Origin: Hydrogenimonas urashimensis
GTDB taxonomy: Bacteria > Campylobacterota > Campylobacteria > Campylobacterales > Hydrogenimonadaceae
NCBI RefSeq assembly: GCF_016593255.1
Contig: NZ_AP023212.1
Coordinates: 1,900,001-1,964,000 of the forward strand
Direction: 5' to 3'
DNA length: 64,000 nucleotides
The notes beneath the pieces are model-generated. The model had not been told where the DNA came from. It ran no database searches and saw only the letters and a program-made list of their open reading frames with translations. Positions 45,508-53,241 of the stretch are shown here, piece after piece. The position numbers and the translations under genes are program-made. Position 1 is the first letter of the stretch. Every line of letters starts with the position of its first letter.

Positions 45508-46289
45508 AATATCGTCACCTTCTTCTTCTCTTCCTGCGCCTGTGTCCAGAAAAAGGGCTTCTTCTCAAGCCAGTGGCGCAGGGTATATTCCAGGTCCTCC
45601 CAGTCGTCGGTCATGTTGGCGTACATCCAGACCAGCGCGCCGGGCTCTTTTGTAAACACCTCTTCGAAACTTCTACCTTTGAATTTGCCGAAGGTGATCT
45701 TTTCCAGTAGCATCGGCTCGGCGGTGAGTCGGACCAACGCTTCGACATCTCCGTCCACTCTCTCCATCAGAAGGGTAAAGAGGGCGTAGTGCCAGATGGC
45801 ATCACTCAGCGCGTCGTGGGCTTCGATATCGGCTTTGCCGATCTTTTCGGCGACGGCTTCCGCGCGCACTCCCAGGCCGTAGCGTTCGATCAGGTCGCCC
45901 AGTTTGTAGCTGGGGGCGTCCGGCAGCAGGGCCCGGGCGCATTTGTCGGTGTCGACCTTTTTCATGACGATCTCCAGCCCCTCGTTGGCCAGCATCGCCA
46001 GGTCGAGCCGGTTGCCGTGGGAGAGGAAAACGCTTTCGGGCCTGTTGCCCTCCTGCAGGGCCATGAAGGCGTCGGTTTCGTCGGGCCAGTAGGCCTCTTC
46101 CAGTTTCGCGTTGGTGATGCCGGTGATTTCGGCCACAATTGGCGGAATCTCAATGTCGGTGTAGCAGAGATTGTCCCAGGCTTCCACCTCCTGCCCGTTG
46201 ACCTTCAAAACCGCCAGTTGGATTATCCGGTCGTTTCTGTAATCGACCCCTGTCGCTTCGATATCGACGGAATAGACAATGGGTGACAT
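45504..46289 (-). CDS. DnaQ-like 3'-5' exonuclease with C-terminal DUF3820-like region
   Basis: A 261-residue protein. The DEDDh exonuclease core has VDIEATGVD (Asp8, Glu10), SHGNRLDLAML (third acidic residue) and AHDALSDA (His and last Asp). The C-terminal part (about 185-255) holds ITFGKFKGRSFEEV and a helix with WEDLEYTLRHWL, a DUF3820-type module often attached to such nucleases. It probably trims RNA or DNA 3' ends; it is not the replicative epsilon subunit with certainty. AAGGCAGG precedes the ATG. Confidence 0.88.
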   Translation of the reverse strand: MSPIVYSVDIEATGVDYRNDRIIQLAVLKVNGQEVEAWDNLCYTDIEIPPIVAEITGITNAKLEEAYWPDETDAFMALQEGNRPESVFLSHGNRLDLAMLANEGLEIVMKKVDTDKCARALLPDAPSYKLGDLIERYGLGVRAEAVAEKIGKADIEAHDALSDAIWHYALFTLLMERVDGDVEALVRLTAEPMLLEKITFGKFKGRSFEEVFTKEPGALVWMYANMTDDWEDLEYTLRHWLEKKPFFWTQAQEEKKKVTIF

Positions 46290-46413
46290 CCTGCCTTTTG
46301 TTGGAATATTGGGGATATGATATCATTTTATGGGATGGGTGAGAAGTGGAAACGGATGTTACGCGAATACGTGGCGTCATCTCGAAATCTTTGATTAAAA
46401 AGCTTTAGGGGGT

Positions 46414-46462
46414 GCGGGGGAGTGTCAGCCCCCGCCAAAGCCTGGGCTTTGCTCAGGCTTTG
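46414..46462. repeat. paired GC-rich palindromes in the exonuclease/MFS gap
   Basis: Two adjacent hairpins lie in a 192-base gap. GCGGGGG/CCCCCGC (46414-46435, 8-base loop) is followed at once by CAAAGCCTG/CAGGCTTTG (46436-46462, 9-base loop). They sit just past the end of the MFS gene and may terminate that long operon. The double, back-to-back layout also resembles dispersed extragenic palindromes. The rest of the gap holds an AT-rich stretch near 46310-46335 that may be the exonuclease promoter. Confidence 0.6.
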
Positions 46463-46481
46463 CGTAACAGGGGGTGGAGAG

Positions 46482-47699
46482 TTACACCGGTTTGCTTTTC
46501 CACGCGGCCCAGGCGGCGAGAGTGCAGAGCAGGGCCGAGAGGAGTCCGAAGGCTTTTTCTGCTTCCAGATGGGGGAAGAGTTTCAGCAAAAAGCCGAAGG
46601 CGGCGCTGCCTATGGCGGAAGCTCCGAGGAGGGTGGCGCCCTGGAGCGCGGCAGCGACACCGCTGTTGGCGCGGAAAGAGGTAAGAGAAGATTTCATTCC
46701 TACCGGGGCCAGGGCGCCGAAAAGGGCGGCGAACAGGGCTACGACGCCGAAAAAGGAGACGATGCCGCTCAACAGGCCGATTCCCAATGCGATGAAAAGA
46801 AGTGCCGTGACGGCGGCGATTTGTGACCCGATACGGTAGACACCGTCGCTCCCTGACCTACGAAGGAGTTTTGCGCCGGCCCAGCGTCCCAGAAAGAGGC
46901 CGATGACGATGATGACATTGCTAAGACCAAACGCCACAGGTCCCAGTCCGTAGGTTCCCATGACGATATAGGGCGCCGCGGCTAGAAATAGCCCCTGAAT
47001 GGCGAAGAAGGTGATGATGGGCAGCATCACCAGTATGAAAGAGGGGGCGGTGAGCATGGTCCCCACCAGGGAGAGTGTGTTGAAGAGATGGAGCGGTGTA
47101 CGGGCATGCGCGGCATGGGTTTCGGGTATGTCGCGCCATGTCAGTGCCAGAACGAGGGTGGCGAAGAGGACAAGAAACCAGAAGTTGGCACTCCATCCCA
47201 ACCACTGCGTCAGCACGCCGCCGATCATGGGAGCGGCGACCAGGAAGAGGCCGCCAAGAACCGCCAGCCATCCCATCAGCGAGACCAGCCTGAGATCGGA
47301 ACATGTGTCCCGTACTGTGGCCATCAGGGTTCCTGGAATCATACTGGCACCGAAAGCCTGAACGGCCCGGCCTGTCATCAGGGTTTCGAAATCACCCGCT
47401 AAAGCACAAAGGGTAGAGCCTACGATAAAAAAGGCCATGCCTGAGAGCAGCAGGGGCCTTCTGCCATAGGCGTCGCTGAGTGCCCCGGCGATTAGAATGA
47501 AGGAAGCGAAAACGATGAAATAGATGGTCAAAGTCTGGCTCATTGTCGCCGCATCGATATGGAGTTCCTCCCCGATGATGGGCATGGCGGGCAGGTAGAT
47601 GGAGGCGCCGACACGGACGATGGAGCCGATGAGGAGGACGAGTGCGCCAAACAGAAAAGTGTCGCAAAGATGGATGTTGTCGTTTATCGCTTTTTTCAT
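46482..47699 (-). CDS. MFS exporter, Bcr/CflA type
   Basis: A 405-residue (from ATG 47699) proton-driven exporter with about 12 transmembrane helices. The loop 2-3 motif GALSDAYGRRPLL matches motif A of DHA1 drug exporters, and LPAMPIIGEEL in helix 1 is typical of Bcr/CflA proteins. The frame can start at a GTG (47723) overlapping the GH3 stop, but the ATG eight codons later has a better upstream region. It ends the minus-strand run that starts at pldA, directly after the GH3 gene, so it may export the GH3 product; that is inference. Confidence 0.88.
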   Translation of the reverse strand: MKKAINDNIHLCDTFLFGALVLLIGSIVRVGASIYLPAMPIIGEELHIDAATMSQTLTIYFIVFASFILIAGALSDAYGRRPLLLSGMAFFIVGSTLCALAGDFETLMTGRAVQAFGASMIPGTLMATVRDTCSDLRLVSLMGWLAVLGGLFLVAAPMIGGVLTQWLGWSANFWFLVLFATLVLALTWRDIPETHAAHARTPLHLFNTLSLVGTMLTAPSFILVMLPIITFFAIQGLFLAAAPYIVMGTYGLGPVAFGLSNVIIVIGLFLGRWAGAKLLRRSGSDGVYRIGSQIAAVTALLFIALGIGLLSGIVSFFGVVALFAALFGALAPVGMKSSLTSFRANSGVAAALQGATLLGASAIGSAAFGFLLKLFPHLEAEKAFGLLSALLCTLAAWAAWKSKPV

Positions 47700-47719
47700 A
47701 TCCCACTCACTTCCATGCT

Positions 47720-49324
47720 TCACGGTATCGAAAATTCATTTTGGGGAATCTCGTTGTAGACCAGGGGCAGTTTGACCTGGGTTCTCGACTGATTCGGGCG
47801 AGTGTGCCTTCGGTAAAGGGCCTCCTGCCATCCCGACGCCATCAGGGTGACGGCCAAAGGTTCCAAAAGCTTCTGTTGCCGGAAAATGGGATAGATGAGG
47901 CTCTCATCCTGCAAAATAGCTTCCAGACGACGGGCGATGGTTTCGGCCAGGGTTCCATCGGCTTCGATGGCCTCGGAGAGCTCGATGCAGAAACGGTAGC
48001 GGTGCCGGTCGGACTCGGACACCACGCACCAGTGACGGGGCGGGTGGCCCGTTGTCTCTTCCACGGCGCGGGCGACCATCGGCATCAGCGATGTGGCGGC
48101 CACCTTCTCCCCGCAGAGGTTGAGCATGTCACCCACTTTCTGTTCGAAGAGAATATGGGGTGTGGAGCCGGTAAATCCCGTGACGCGCACCAGATCACCC
48201 ATCGTATATCGGTAGAGGCCGGAATAGGTGGTGATGACGAGTTCGTAGCTTTCGTTCTCCTCCACTTCGTGGGCCAGCAGGCAGGTGTCGGTACCGGGAA
48301 TTCTGAATTCATAGAAGGCGGCGTGGATCGCCAGAGGGCCCGACGGGGTTTCGGGAGCGAGGGGAATGTTGAATTTTCCTTCCGTGGCGCCGTATCCAAC
48401 ATCGAAAAAACGCACATCGGCATCGACCAGGGGGCGGAGGGAGGAGACATACCGACCCACGGAGCCCGAGAGCCAGCAGGCGATCACCCGGAGGTTCGGC
48501 CAGTAGTGGGAGGGGGCGAAAGTGCCTTCTTTTACGAGGAAACGGCGCAGCCTTTCGGCTGTTGCCGGATCGGGACGCATGACCGATTCCAGCGCCTCTC
48601 TTGCCTTAGCAGAGAGCGTTTCGATGCCGCGGAGCGTTCCGTTTTCGATATCTTCGATAATGGCTTCAGCCTCCTGTTGCGCTACTTTCAGAAGCTGGGC
48701 GATGCGCCCGGCATTGTTGCCGAAGATCGCCCGTACATCCTCCGCTACGGCAAAACGCATCAGGATGTAGTCGATTCGGTTGCTGTAGTCAATATCGAGC
48801 ACAGCCATCGGAAAAGCGATCATCTTTCGGATCGTTTCCGGTGCCGTGACGAGGGTGATGCCCGAGGCGCTGCCGTAGGGGATGCCGCCCGGCGTGACCC
48901 CTTCGACAGCGTGGTTGACCAGGGGGAACAGTTTGCCTTTCATCATCTTCGGGACATGGCGGGCGATCGCTTCAATCCGCAGGCGGCCGGTCAGGGATTT
49001 GATCGATTGGCCCCGTTGGGATTCGGGGATGATCTTCACGCCTCCCGTGGTGCCGCTTGTGCAGATGAAGTAGGGCGGCCGACCGGGAAAGAGGAGATCG
49101 TTTTCGCCCTTTTCGAGTCGCTTGGCGTATGGGGCCACATCCTCCCAAGAGGAGAGAGGCACCCGCCGGCGGTAGGTTGCGATATCTTCCATCTCTCCAA
49201 AGCCCAGTTTTCGGCCGATTTCGGTCTCCTTCGAATAGGAGAGAATGTCATGCAGCACCTGCCGCTGGAGAGATTCCGCATCGTTGCAAAGTTTCAGAAA
49301 ATCGTCGAGATTGTTCGGCTCCAT
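47720..49324 (-). CDS. GH3 family acyl-acid amido synthetase
   Basis: A 534-residue adenylating enzyme of the GH3 fold, first known from plants where it conjugates auxin and jasmonate to amino acids. All three nucleotide motifs are recognisable: TSGTTGGVK at 89-97, GYGATEG at 310-316 and YRYTMGDLVRVTGF at 371-384. Family knowledge predicts activation of a carboxylic acid as AMP ester and transfer to an amine. The substrate is unknown. The ATG at 49324 has GGAGG upstream and abuts the preceding stop (TGATG); an open frame of 43 more codons lies inside that gene. Bacterial GH3 proteins exist but are little studied. Confidence 0.9.
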   Translation of the reverse strand: MEPNNLDDFLKLCNDAESLQRQVLHDILSYSKETEIGRKLGFGEMEDIATYRRRVPLSSWEDVAPYAKRLEKGENDLLFPGRPPYFICTSGTTGGVKIIPESQRGQSIKSLTGRLRIEAIARHVPKMMKGKLFPLVNHAVEGVTPGGIPYGSASGITLVTAPETIRKMIAFPMAVLDIDYSNRIDYILMRFAVAEDVRAIFGNNAGRIAQLLKVAQQEAEAIIEDIENGTLRGIETLSAKAREALESVMRPDPATAERLRRFLVKEGTFAPSHYWPNLRVIACWLSGSVGRYVSSLRPLVDADVRFFDVGYGATEGKFNIPLAPETPSGPLAIHAAFYEFRIPGTDTCLLAHEVEENESYELVITTYSGLYRYTMGDLVRVTGFTGSTPHILFEQKVGDMLNLCGEKVAATSLMPMVARAVEETTGHPPRHWCVVSESDRHRYRFCIELSEAIEADGTLAETIARRLEAILQDESLIYPIFRQQKLLEPLAVTLMASGWQEALYRRHTRPNQSRTQVKLPLVYNEIPQNEFSIP

Positions 49325-50784
49325 CAAACCTCCTCCACTCTCGCGTGGGCTTTGCGCATATACTCTCTCAACGCTATCGCCCGCTCGTCGCTGAGCATGA
49401 CCGCATCGAAGTCGAAACGTTGCCCCTGCAGGTGGGTATAGACCAGATCCCACTCTGCCATGGTTTTGATGACCACGCCGCTGTAGAAGAGCCGGAGGCG
49501 TGCCATTGTCTTTTCAAAATCCGGGGGAAGGGGGCGGTCGGCGGGTATATGCAGGTGAAGGGTGATGATACCGTCGTCGCTCAGCTCTTTCATCCGGCGG
49601 CGCAGTCCTTCGGCCCAGTCTTGCCCCAAATGCTCGATCGTGATGAGCGCGTAGCGGTCCCGCTCCTCCTTTTCCACGGTAAATTCCGATGTTTGCCTCT
49701 CCGGCAATCGGCTTTCGGTGTGCAAAGAGAGGGTTTCGAAGTCCTGGATGAGGGTATGGGTGATTTCCACATGCTCTTTGGGCAGGTAGAGGGTCGTCGG
49801 GTCAAGGCCGTTGGGTGCCAACAGGGCGTAGAGCAGGCTTTCACGGCGCACTTCGTCGGTTTCGATGCCCACAAATTCGGCCGGGTCGTGGACCGAAAGT
49901 TTCAAGGCGGTTGGAACGAATCGGTAGGCGCTCACGAGCTTTTGGGAGCGGGTATGGGCCGTCACCAGCTTGGCGTAGGCGGCCCGCAGGCCCCCTTTGC
50001 CCTCTTTGAGATAGTGTACCTGCATCCGCGATACTCTGAGCAGTGCCCGGTTTTTACGGTATTCCGGGCGGCTCATCAACATTCCCGCCTCGGCGATGGC
50101 GTTGCAGTGGGGAGAGCGGAAATAGGCGGAGTTGACCACCACTTCCCCCTCCCGGTTTTTGGCGACGAAGGCGATGACCCGACCCGATGCGATGGCCTCT
50201 TCCAGCTCTTTTCTGTAGTAGAAGATACGTTTGACATAAGAGTAGCGGTAAGTGAGGTAGGTGAGCTTGACGATGTCGTAGGCGTCCGCCGGTGTGGCCA
50301 ACCCTGCCTCCAGCTTCTCTTTCGCGCAGGCGTCGATGGCTGCGGTTTCAAGGGGTGGACTCTTTCGCAACGGTTTGAAACGGCGAAAACGCTTCTCGAA
50401 AACGAGTACCCACCCTCTGTTTCCCTCATTTCGAAACTGCAGAGCGTCGGTGAGGCTTTCGAGAAGAAAGAAGGAGAGTCCCGCCATCGACGCCTCCGGG
50501 TGGCGGCTGTCGTAGACCGGCAGGTTCTCTTCGTCGACGGGAATCCCTTTGTTGCGAAAAAGAAAGCGAAGTCCATTGTCGATGGGCTCGGCTTCGATTT
50601 CAAAAAGTTCGTTCGGGTCGGGCCGGAACGCGTCGATAATGAAAGCCGCCGCCTCCTCCGCCGCCAGCTCCAGCTGGTGCTTTTCTGTCTCATCGGCTCC
50701 GAAATAGCGCCCCGTTTCGGCGACGAAAGCACGGACGATACCTACGGCCCCCAGGTCGTGGAAGGTGGAGAGCCGGGTGGTCAT
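49324..50784 (-). CDS. degenerate RsbW-like ATPase domain fused to GNAT-like region
   Basis: A 486-residue protein. Residues 1-135 resemble an anti-sigma-factor/RsbW histidine-kinase-type ATPase: KHQLELAAEEAAAFII at the N-box, a NKGIP segment at G1 and AGLSFFLLESLTDALQ at G2. The N-box Asn that binds magnesium is Phe48 here, so kinase activity is doubtful. Residues about 155-290 look like a GNAT acetyltransferase (EAGMLMSRPEYRKNRALLRV as acyl-CoA loop), and a further region to the end may be a second related fold. GGAGAGG precedes the ATG. It lies between the SpoIIE phosphatase and GH3 genes. Domain calls are by eye. Confidence 0.75.
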   Translation of the reverse strand: MTTRLSTFHDLGAVGIVRAFVAETGRYFGADETEKHQLELAAEEAAAFIIDAFRPDPNELFEIEAEPIDNGLRFLFRNKGIPVDEENLPVYDSRHPEASMAGLSFFLLESLTDALQFRNEGNRGWVLVFEKRFRRFKPLRKSPPLETAAIDACAKEKLEAGLATPADAYDIVKLTYLTYRYSYVKRIFYYRKELEEAIASGRVIAFVAKNREGEVVVNSAYFRSPHCNAIAEAGMLMSRPEYRKNRALLRVSRMQVHYLKEGKGGLRAAYAKLVTAHTRSQKLVSAYRFVPTALKLSVHDPAEFVGIETDEVRRESLLYALLAPNGLDPTTLYLPKEHVEITHTLIQDFETLSLHTESRLPERQTSEFTVEKEERDRYALITIEHLGQDWAEGLRRRMKELSDDGIITLHLHIPADRPLPPDFEKTMARLRLFYSGVVIKTMAEWDLVYTHLQGQRFDFDAVMLSDERAIALREYMRKAHARVEEV

Positions 50785-50838
50785 ATCCTCTCCTTGCGAG
50801 CATTGGTAAAAGATGAGAACGATGTGAGAGGGGGTGTC

Positions 50839-52596
50839 TCAGGCATGGGCTTCTCCGGTCAAGGTGATGACGATGAGGGTCAAATCGTCGTTGGGTTCAT
50901 TGTCGTCGACGAAGGTTTCGATCTTTCGGACGATACTTCGCTTGATGAGAACGGGGTCGTCTGAATGGGCTTGAACGATGGCCCGACTCAGGCGTTCGAC
51001 GCCGAACATCTCCAGACGGCTGTTCTCCGCCTCGCTGACGCCGTCGGTAAAGGCAACAATGACACTCTTTTTCGAAAGAGGCAGGGCCTGGTTTTCATAT
51101 TCGGCGAATTCGAAAGCGCTGATGGGAGGAGCGAAGCGGGGAAGGGGCGAGGCGAGGCGACCGCCCTCTTTGACGATGAAAGGGGGATGGCCGGCTATGG
51201 CGAAAGTCACTTTCTCTTCCGAAGCGTCCACGAGGCCTATCAGCAGCGTGGCGAACATCTGCTGTTCTCCCAGATCGCAAAGTTTCCGGTTGGTCCGCGT
51301 CATGATATAGGCCGGATCGAGACGCTCGTCCGCCGCCGCTTCGATGAGGACCTTGGCGGCCATCATGAAGAGCGATGCCGGCACTCCCTTGCCGGAGACG
51401 TCGCCGATATAGAAGAGAAGTTTGTCTTCTTCGATTCTATAACCGTAAAAGTCACCACCTACCTCCTTGGCCGGTCGCATCATGCCCGCTAGAGCGAAAG
51501 GCGGTTGGACAAGCTCCTCTTTTTTGGGCAGGAAGCTCTGCTGGATACCGCTGGCCAGGGCCAGCTCGTTGCGCACACGCTCCTGGCTGGCCGCGTTGCT
51601 CTCCAACTGTTTGGAGACCATGAGGACCACGATGAGTATCAGCATCATGCCGATGAATGTGATGAGCCCCATCCGTACCCGCATGCCGGTCAGAGGCGAA
51701 AAGAGGGCGTCACGCCGGAGCATCACCCCTACGACCCAGGTGGTTTGGGGAATGCCCATCGTATAGAGCATGTAATCGATGCCGTCGAGAGTGATATTGT
51801 AGATACCGAATTTTTTGCGGGCGATTTTGCGGGCCGCCTGGGCCAACGAGGGAGAGTGGTGTTGCCTGGCGTAGGCCTCCAATGTTTCCCTGAATCGTAC
51901 TTTTGCGTCCGGATGGTAGAGCATGAATCCTCTGTAGGTGACCAGAAAAACGAAACCCTCGTCCATCTGAGCGATGCCATCCATGTAGCGTGCGAGCTTT
52001 CCCAACGCAATGTCGACGGTGGTGACGCCCAGGAAGCGACCGGTGATATCGAAAATCGGATGGCTGTAGGTGCTCATGTAGACATTGCCGCCCCCTTTGT
52101 CGAAGTAGGGGTCGCCCCAGCGGGGTTGGCCCGAGTATTTGGCGGCGGTGTACCAGGCGGCGTGGAGGTAGTCGTAGGCGGGTGGAAGCAGCTCTTTTTC
52201 GGCTACTCCGTTGGGCGTTTTGTAGAAATAGCGGCAGTAGGGCTTCGGGGACAGCCCCCCGGGTTCCAGGGCAAGAGCGGAGCCGAAGGCCGCATCTTCC
52301 AGGGCCACGCCCCTTTCAATCAGGGGAAGGACCCGTTCGTAACGGTCGGGGTCCGCTTCGACGATATAGGCCGCTTCAACGGCGTATCGGCTGGTCCGGT
52401 TTAAGAAAGACTGAATTGATTGCAGGATGTTCAGATTGGCGATGTGGGCACGCTGCATGGCCGAAATCTGCAGCTCCCCGCCGATATATTCGTCGATGAT
52501 CACCAGAGATGTCAAAAAAAAGGGGATCGTGATGACGACGATATAGAAGATGATCTTTTTGCGAATCGAATCGAGCTTAAACCGTAAGATCGACAA
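50839..52596 (-). CDS. Cache-domain SpoIIE-type serine phosphatase
   Basis: A 585-residue membrane phosphatase of the partner-switch type. The layout is a membrane helix (15-34), a periplasmic double-Cache domain (about 40-300, with WYTAAKYSGQPRWGDPYFD), a second helix (about 308-328) and a PP2C/SpoIIE domain. Metal-binding Asp residues are in GGDFYGY (382), IGDVSGKG (399), FTDGVSEAEN and NDDLTL. It should dephosphorylate the STAS protein encoded nearby. The TTG at 52596 is preferred because AAGGAG stands six bases upstream; an ATG at 52614 lacks a site. Both overlap the RsbW gene. Confidence 0.9.
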   Translation of the reverse strand: MSILRFKLDSIRKKIIFYIVVITIPFFLTSLVIIDEYIGGELQISAMQRAHIANLNILQSIQSFLNRTSRYAVEAAYIVEADPDRYERVLPLIERGVALEDAAFGSALALEPGGLSPKPYCRYFYKTPNGVAEKELLPPAYDYLHAAWYTAAKYSGQPRWGDPYFDKGGGNVYMSTYSHPIFDITGRFLGVTTVDIALGKLARYMDGIAQMDEGFVFLVTYRGFMLYHPDAKVRFRETLEAYARQHHSPSLAQAARKIARKKFGIYNITLDGIDYMLYTMGIPQTTWVVGVMLRRDALFSPLTGMRVRMGLITFIGMMLILIVVLMVSKQLESNAASQERVRNELALASGIQQSFLPKKEELVQPPFALAGMMRPAKEVGGDFYGYRIEEDKLLFYIGDVSGKGVPASLFMMAAKVLIEAAADERLDPAYIMTRTNRKLCDLGEQQMFATLLIGLVDASEEKVTFAIAGHPPFIVKEGGRLASPLPRFAPPISAFEFAEYENQALPLSKKSVIVAFTDGVSEAENSRLEMFGVERLSRAIVQAHSDDPVLIKRSIVRKIETFVDDNEPNDDLTLIVITLTGEAHA

Positions 52597-52942
52597 TATT
52601 CTCTCCTTCTTCATAACGGTAGTGCAATGCCTGGACCAACTGGGTGACAAGAAAGAGTCCCAGGCCGCCGTATTCGCTCTTTTCCACCGAATCGAGGGGA
52701 CCTTTGTCGTCCCGGCTCGGATCGAACCGATTGCCGCCGTAACGCAGTCTCATACGCGAGACACCATCCTCTCTTTTCAATTCCATCCGGTAGCCTCCGC
52801 TGCCTCCATGCGTGAGAAGATTGACAACCAGCTCTTCGGCGACAAGTCGCAGTTTGTAGCATTGCGACGTTTCGAGTTGGTTGGCTTCGCAAAAAGCTTC
52901 GATGGCGGCCATTCCCTCCTCCAGGGTGCTGAACCGCGCCAC
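52577..52942 (-). CDS. RsbW-like anti-sigma-type serine kinase
   Basis: A 121-residue GHKL ATPase of the RsbW/SpoIIAB class. The N-box EELVVNLLTHGG has the magnesium-binding Asn41 and His45, and the G2 loop YGGLGLFLV is at 91-99; the G1 region is diverged. Family knowledge says it phosphorylates a STAS partner and sequesters a target. The GTG start at 52942 shares its first base with the STAS stop and follows AGGAG by five bases. No sigma factor lies in the cluster, so its target is unknown. Confidence 0.9.
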   Translation of the reverse strand: MARFSTLEEGMAAIEAFCEANQLETSQCYKLRLVAEELVVNLLTHGGSGGYRMELKREDGVSRMRLRYGGNRFDPSRDDKGPLDSVEKSEYGGLGLFLVTQLVQALHYRYEEGENIVDLTV

Positions 52943-53238
52943 TATATCTCCTGCATGAAGGTCAGAAACCCGGAAATTTTGAGTATCTCTTTGACATTGG
53001 GGTTTGCACCCGCGACATAGACCTTTTTCCCTGAAACCTGGGCTGTTTTGGCGCATTTGAGCAAAACCTGCAGTCCCGCGCTGCTGATGTACTCCAGGTC
53101 GTGCAGATCCAGAAGAATATCGCGATCGAGGTTCTCCACCCCCTCGGTGACCTCGTTCATAACATTGGCCGCGTTCGTCGCGTCGAGGCGTCCTTTGAAA
53201 GCGATGCGCAGCTTCTCTTCTTTGGTGATGTCGGGCAT
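52942..53238 (-). CDS. STAS domain anti-anti-sigma protein
   Basis: A 98-residue single STAS domain, the substrate of RsbW-like kinases and SpoIIE-type phosphatases. The phospho-acceptor loop is YISSAGLQVLL, with Ser53 as the likely site. AAAGGAG lies six bases before the ATG. The gene is three bases after the receptor gene and overlaps the kinase gene, so the set is translated together. Confidence 0.94.
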   Translation of the reverse strand: MPDITKEEKLRIAFKGRLDATNAANVMNEVTEGVENLDRDILLDLHDLEYISSAGLQVLLKCAKTAQVSGKKVYVAGANPNVKEILKISGFLTFMQEI

Positions 53239-53241
53239 GGT

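Noticed and set aside
47642-50964. Plus-strand open frames of about 600 codons over the GH3 and RsbW-GNAT genes
   Set aside because: They are antisense to genes with clear motifs and ribosome binding sites, and they carry none themselves.
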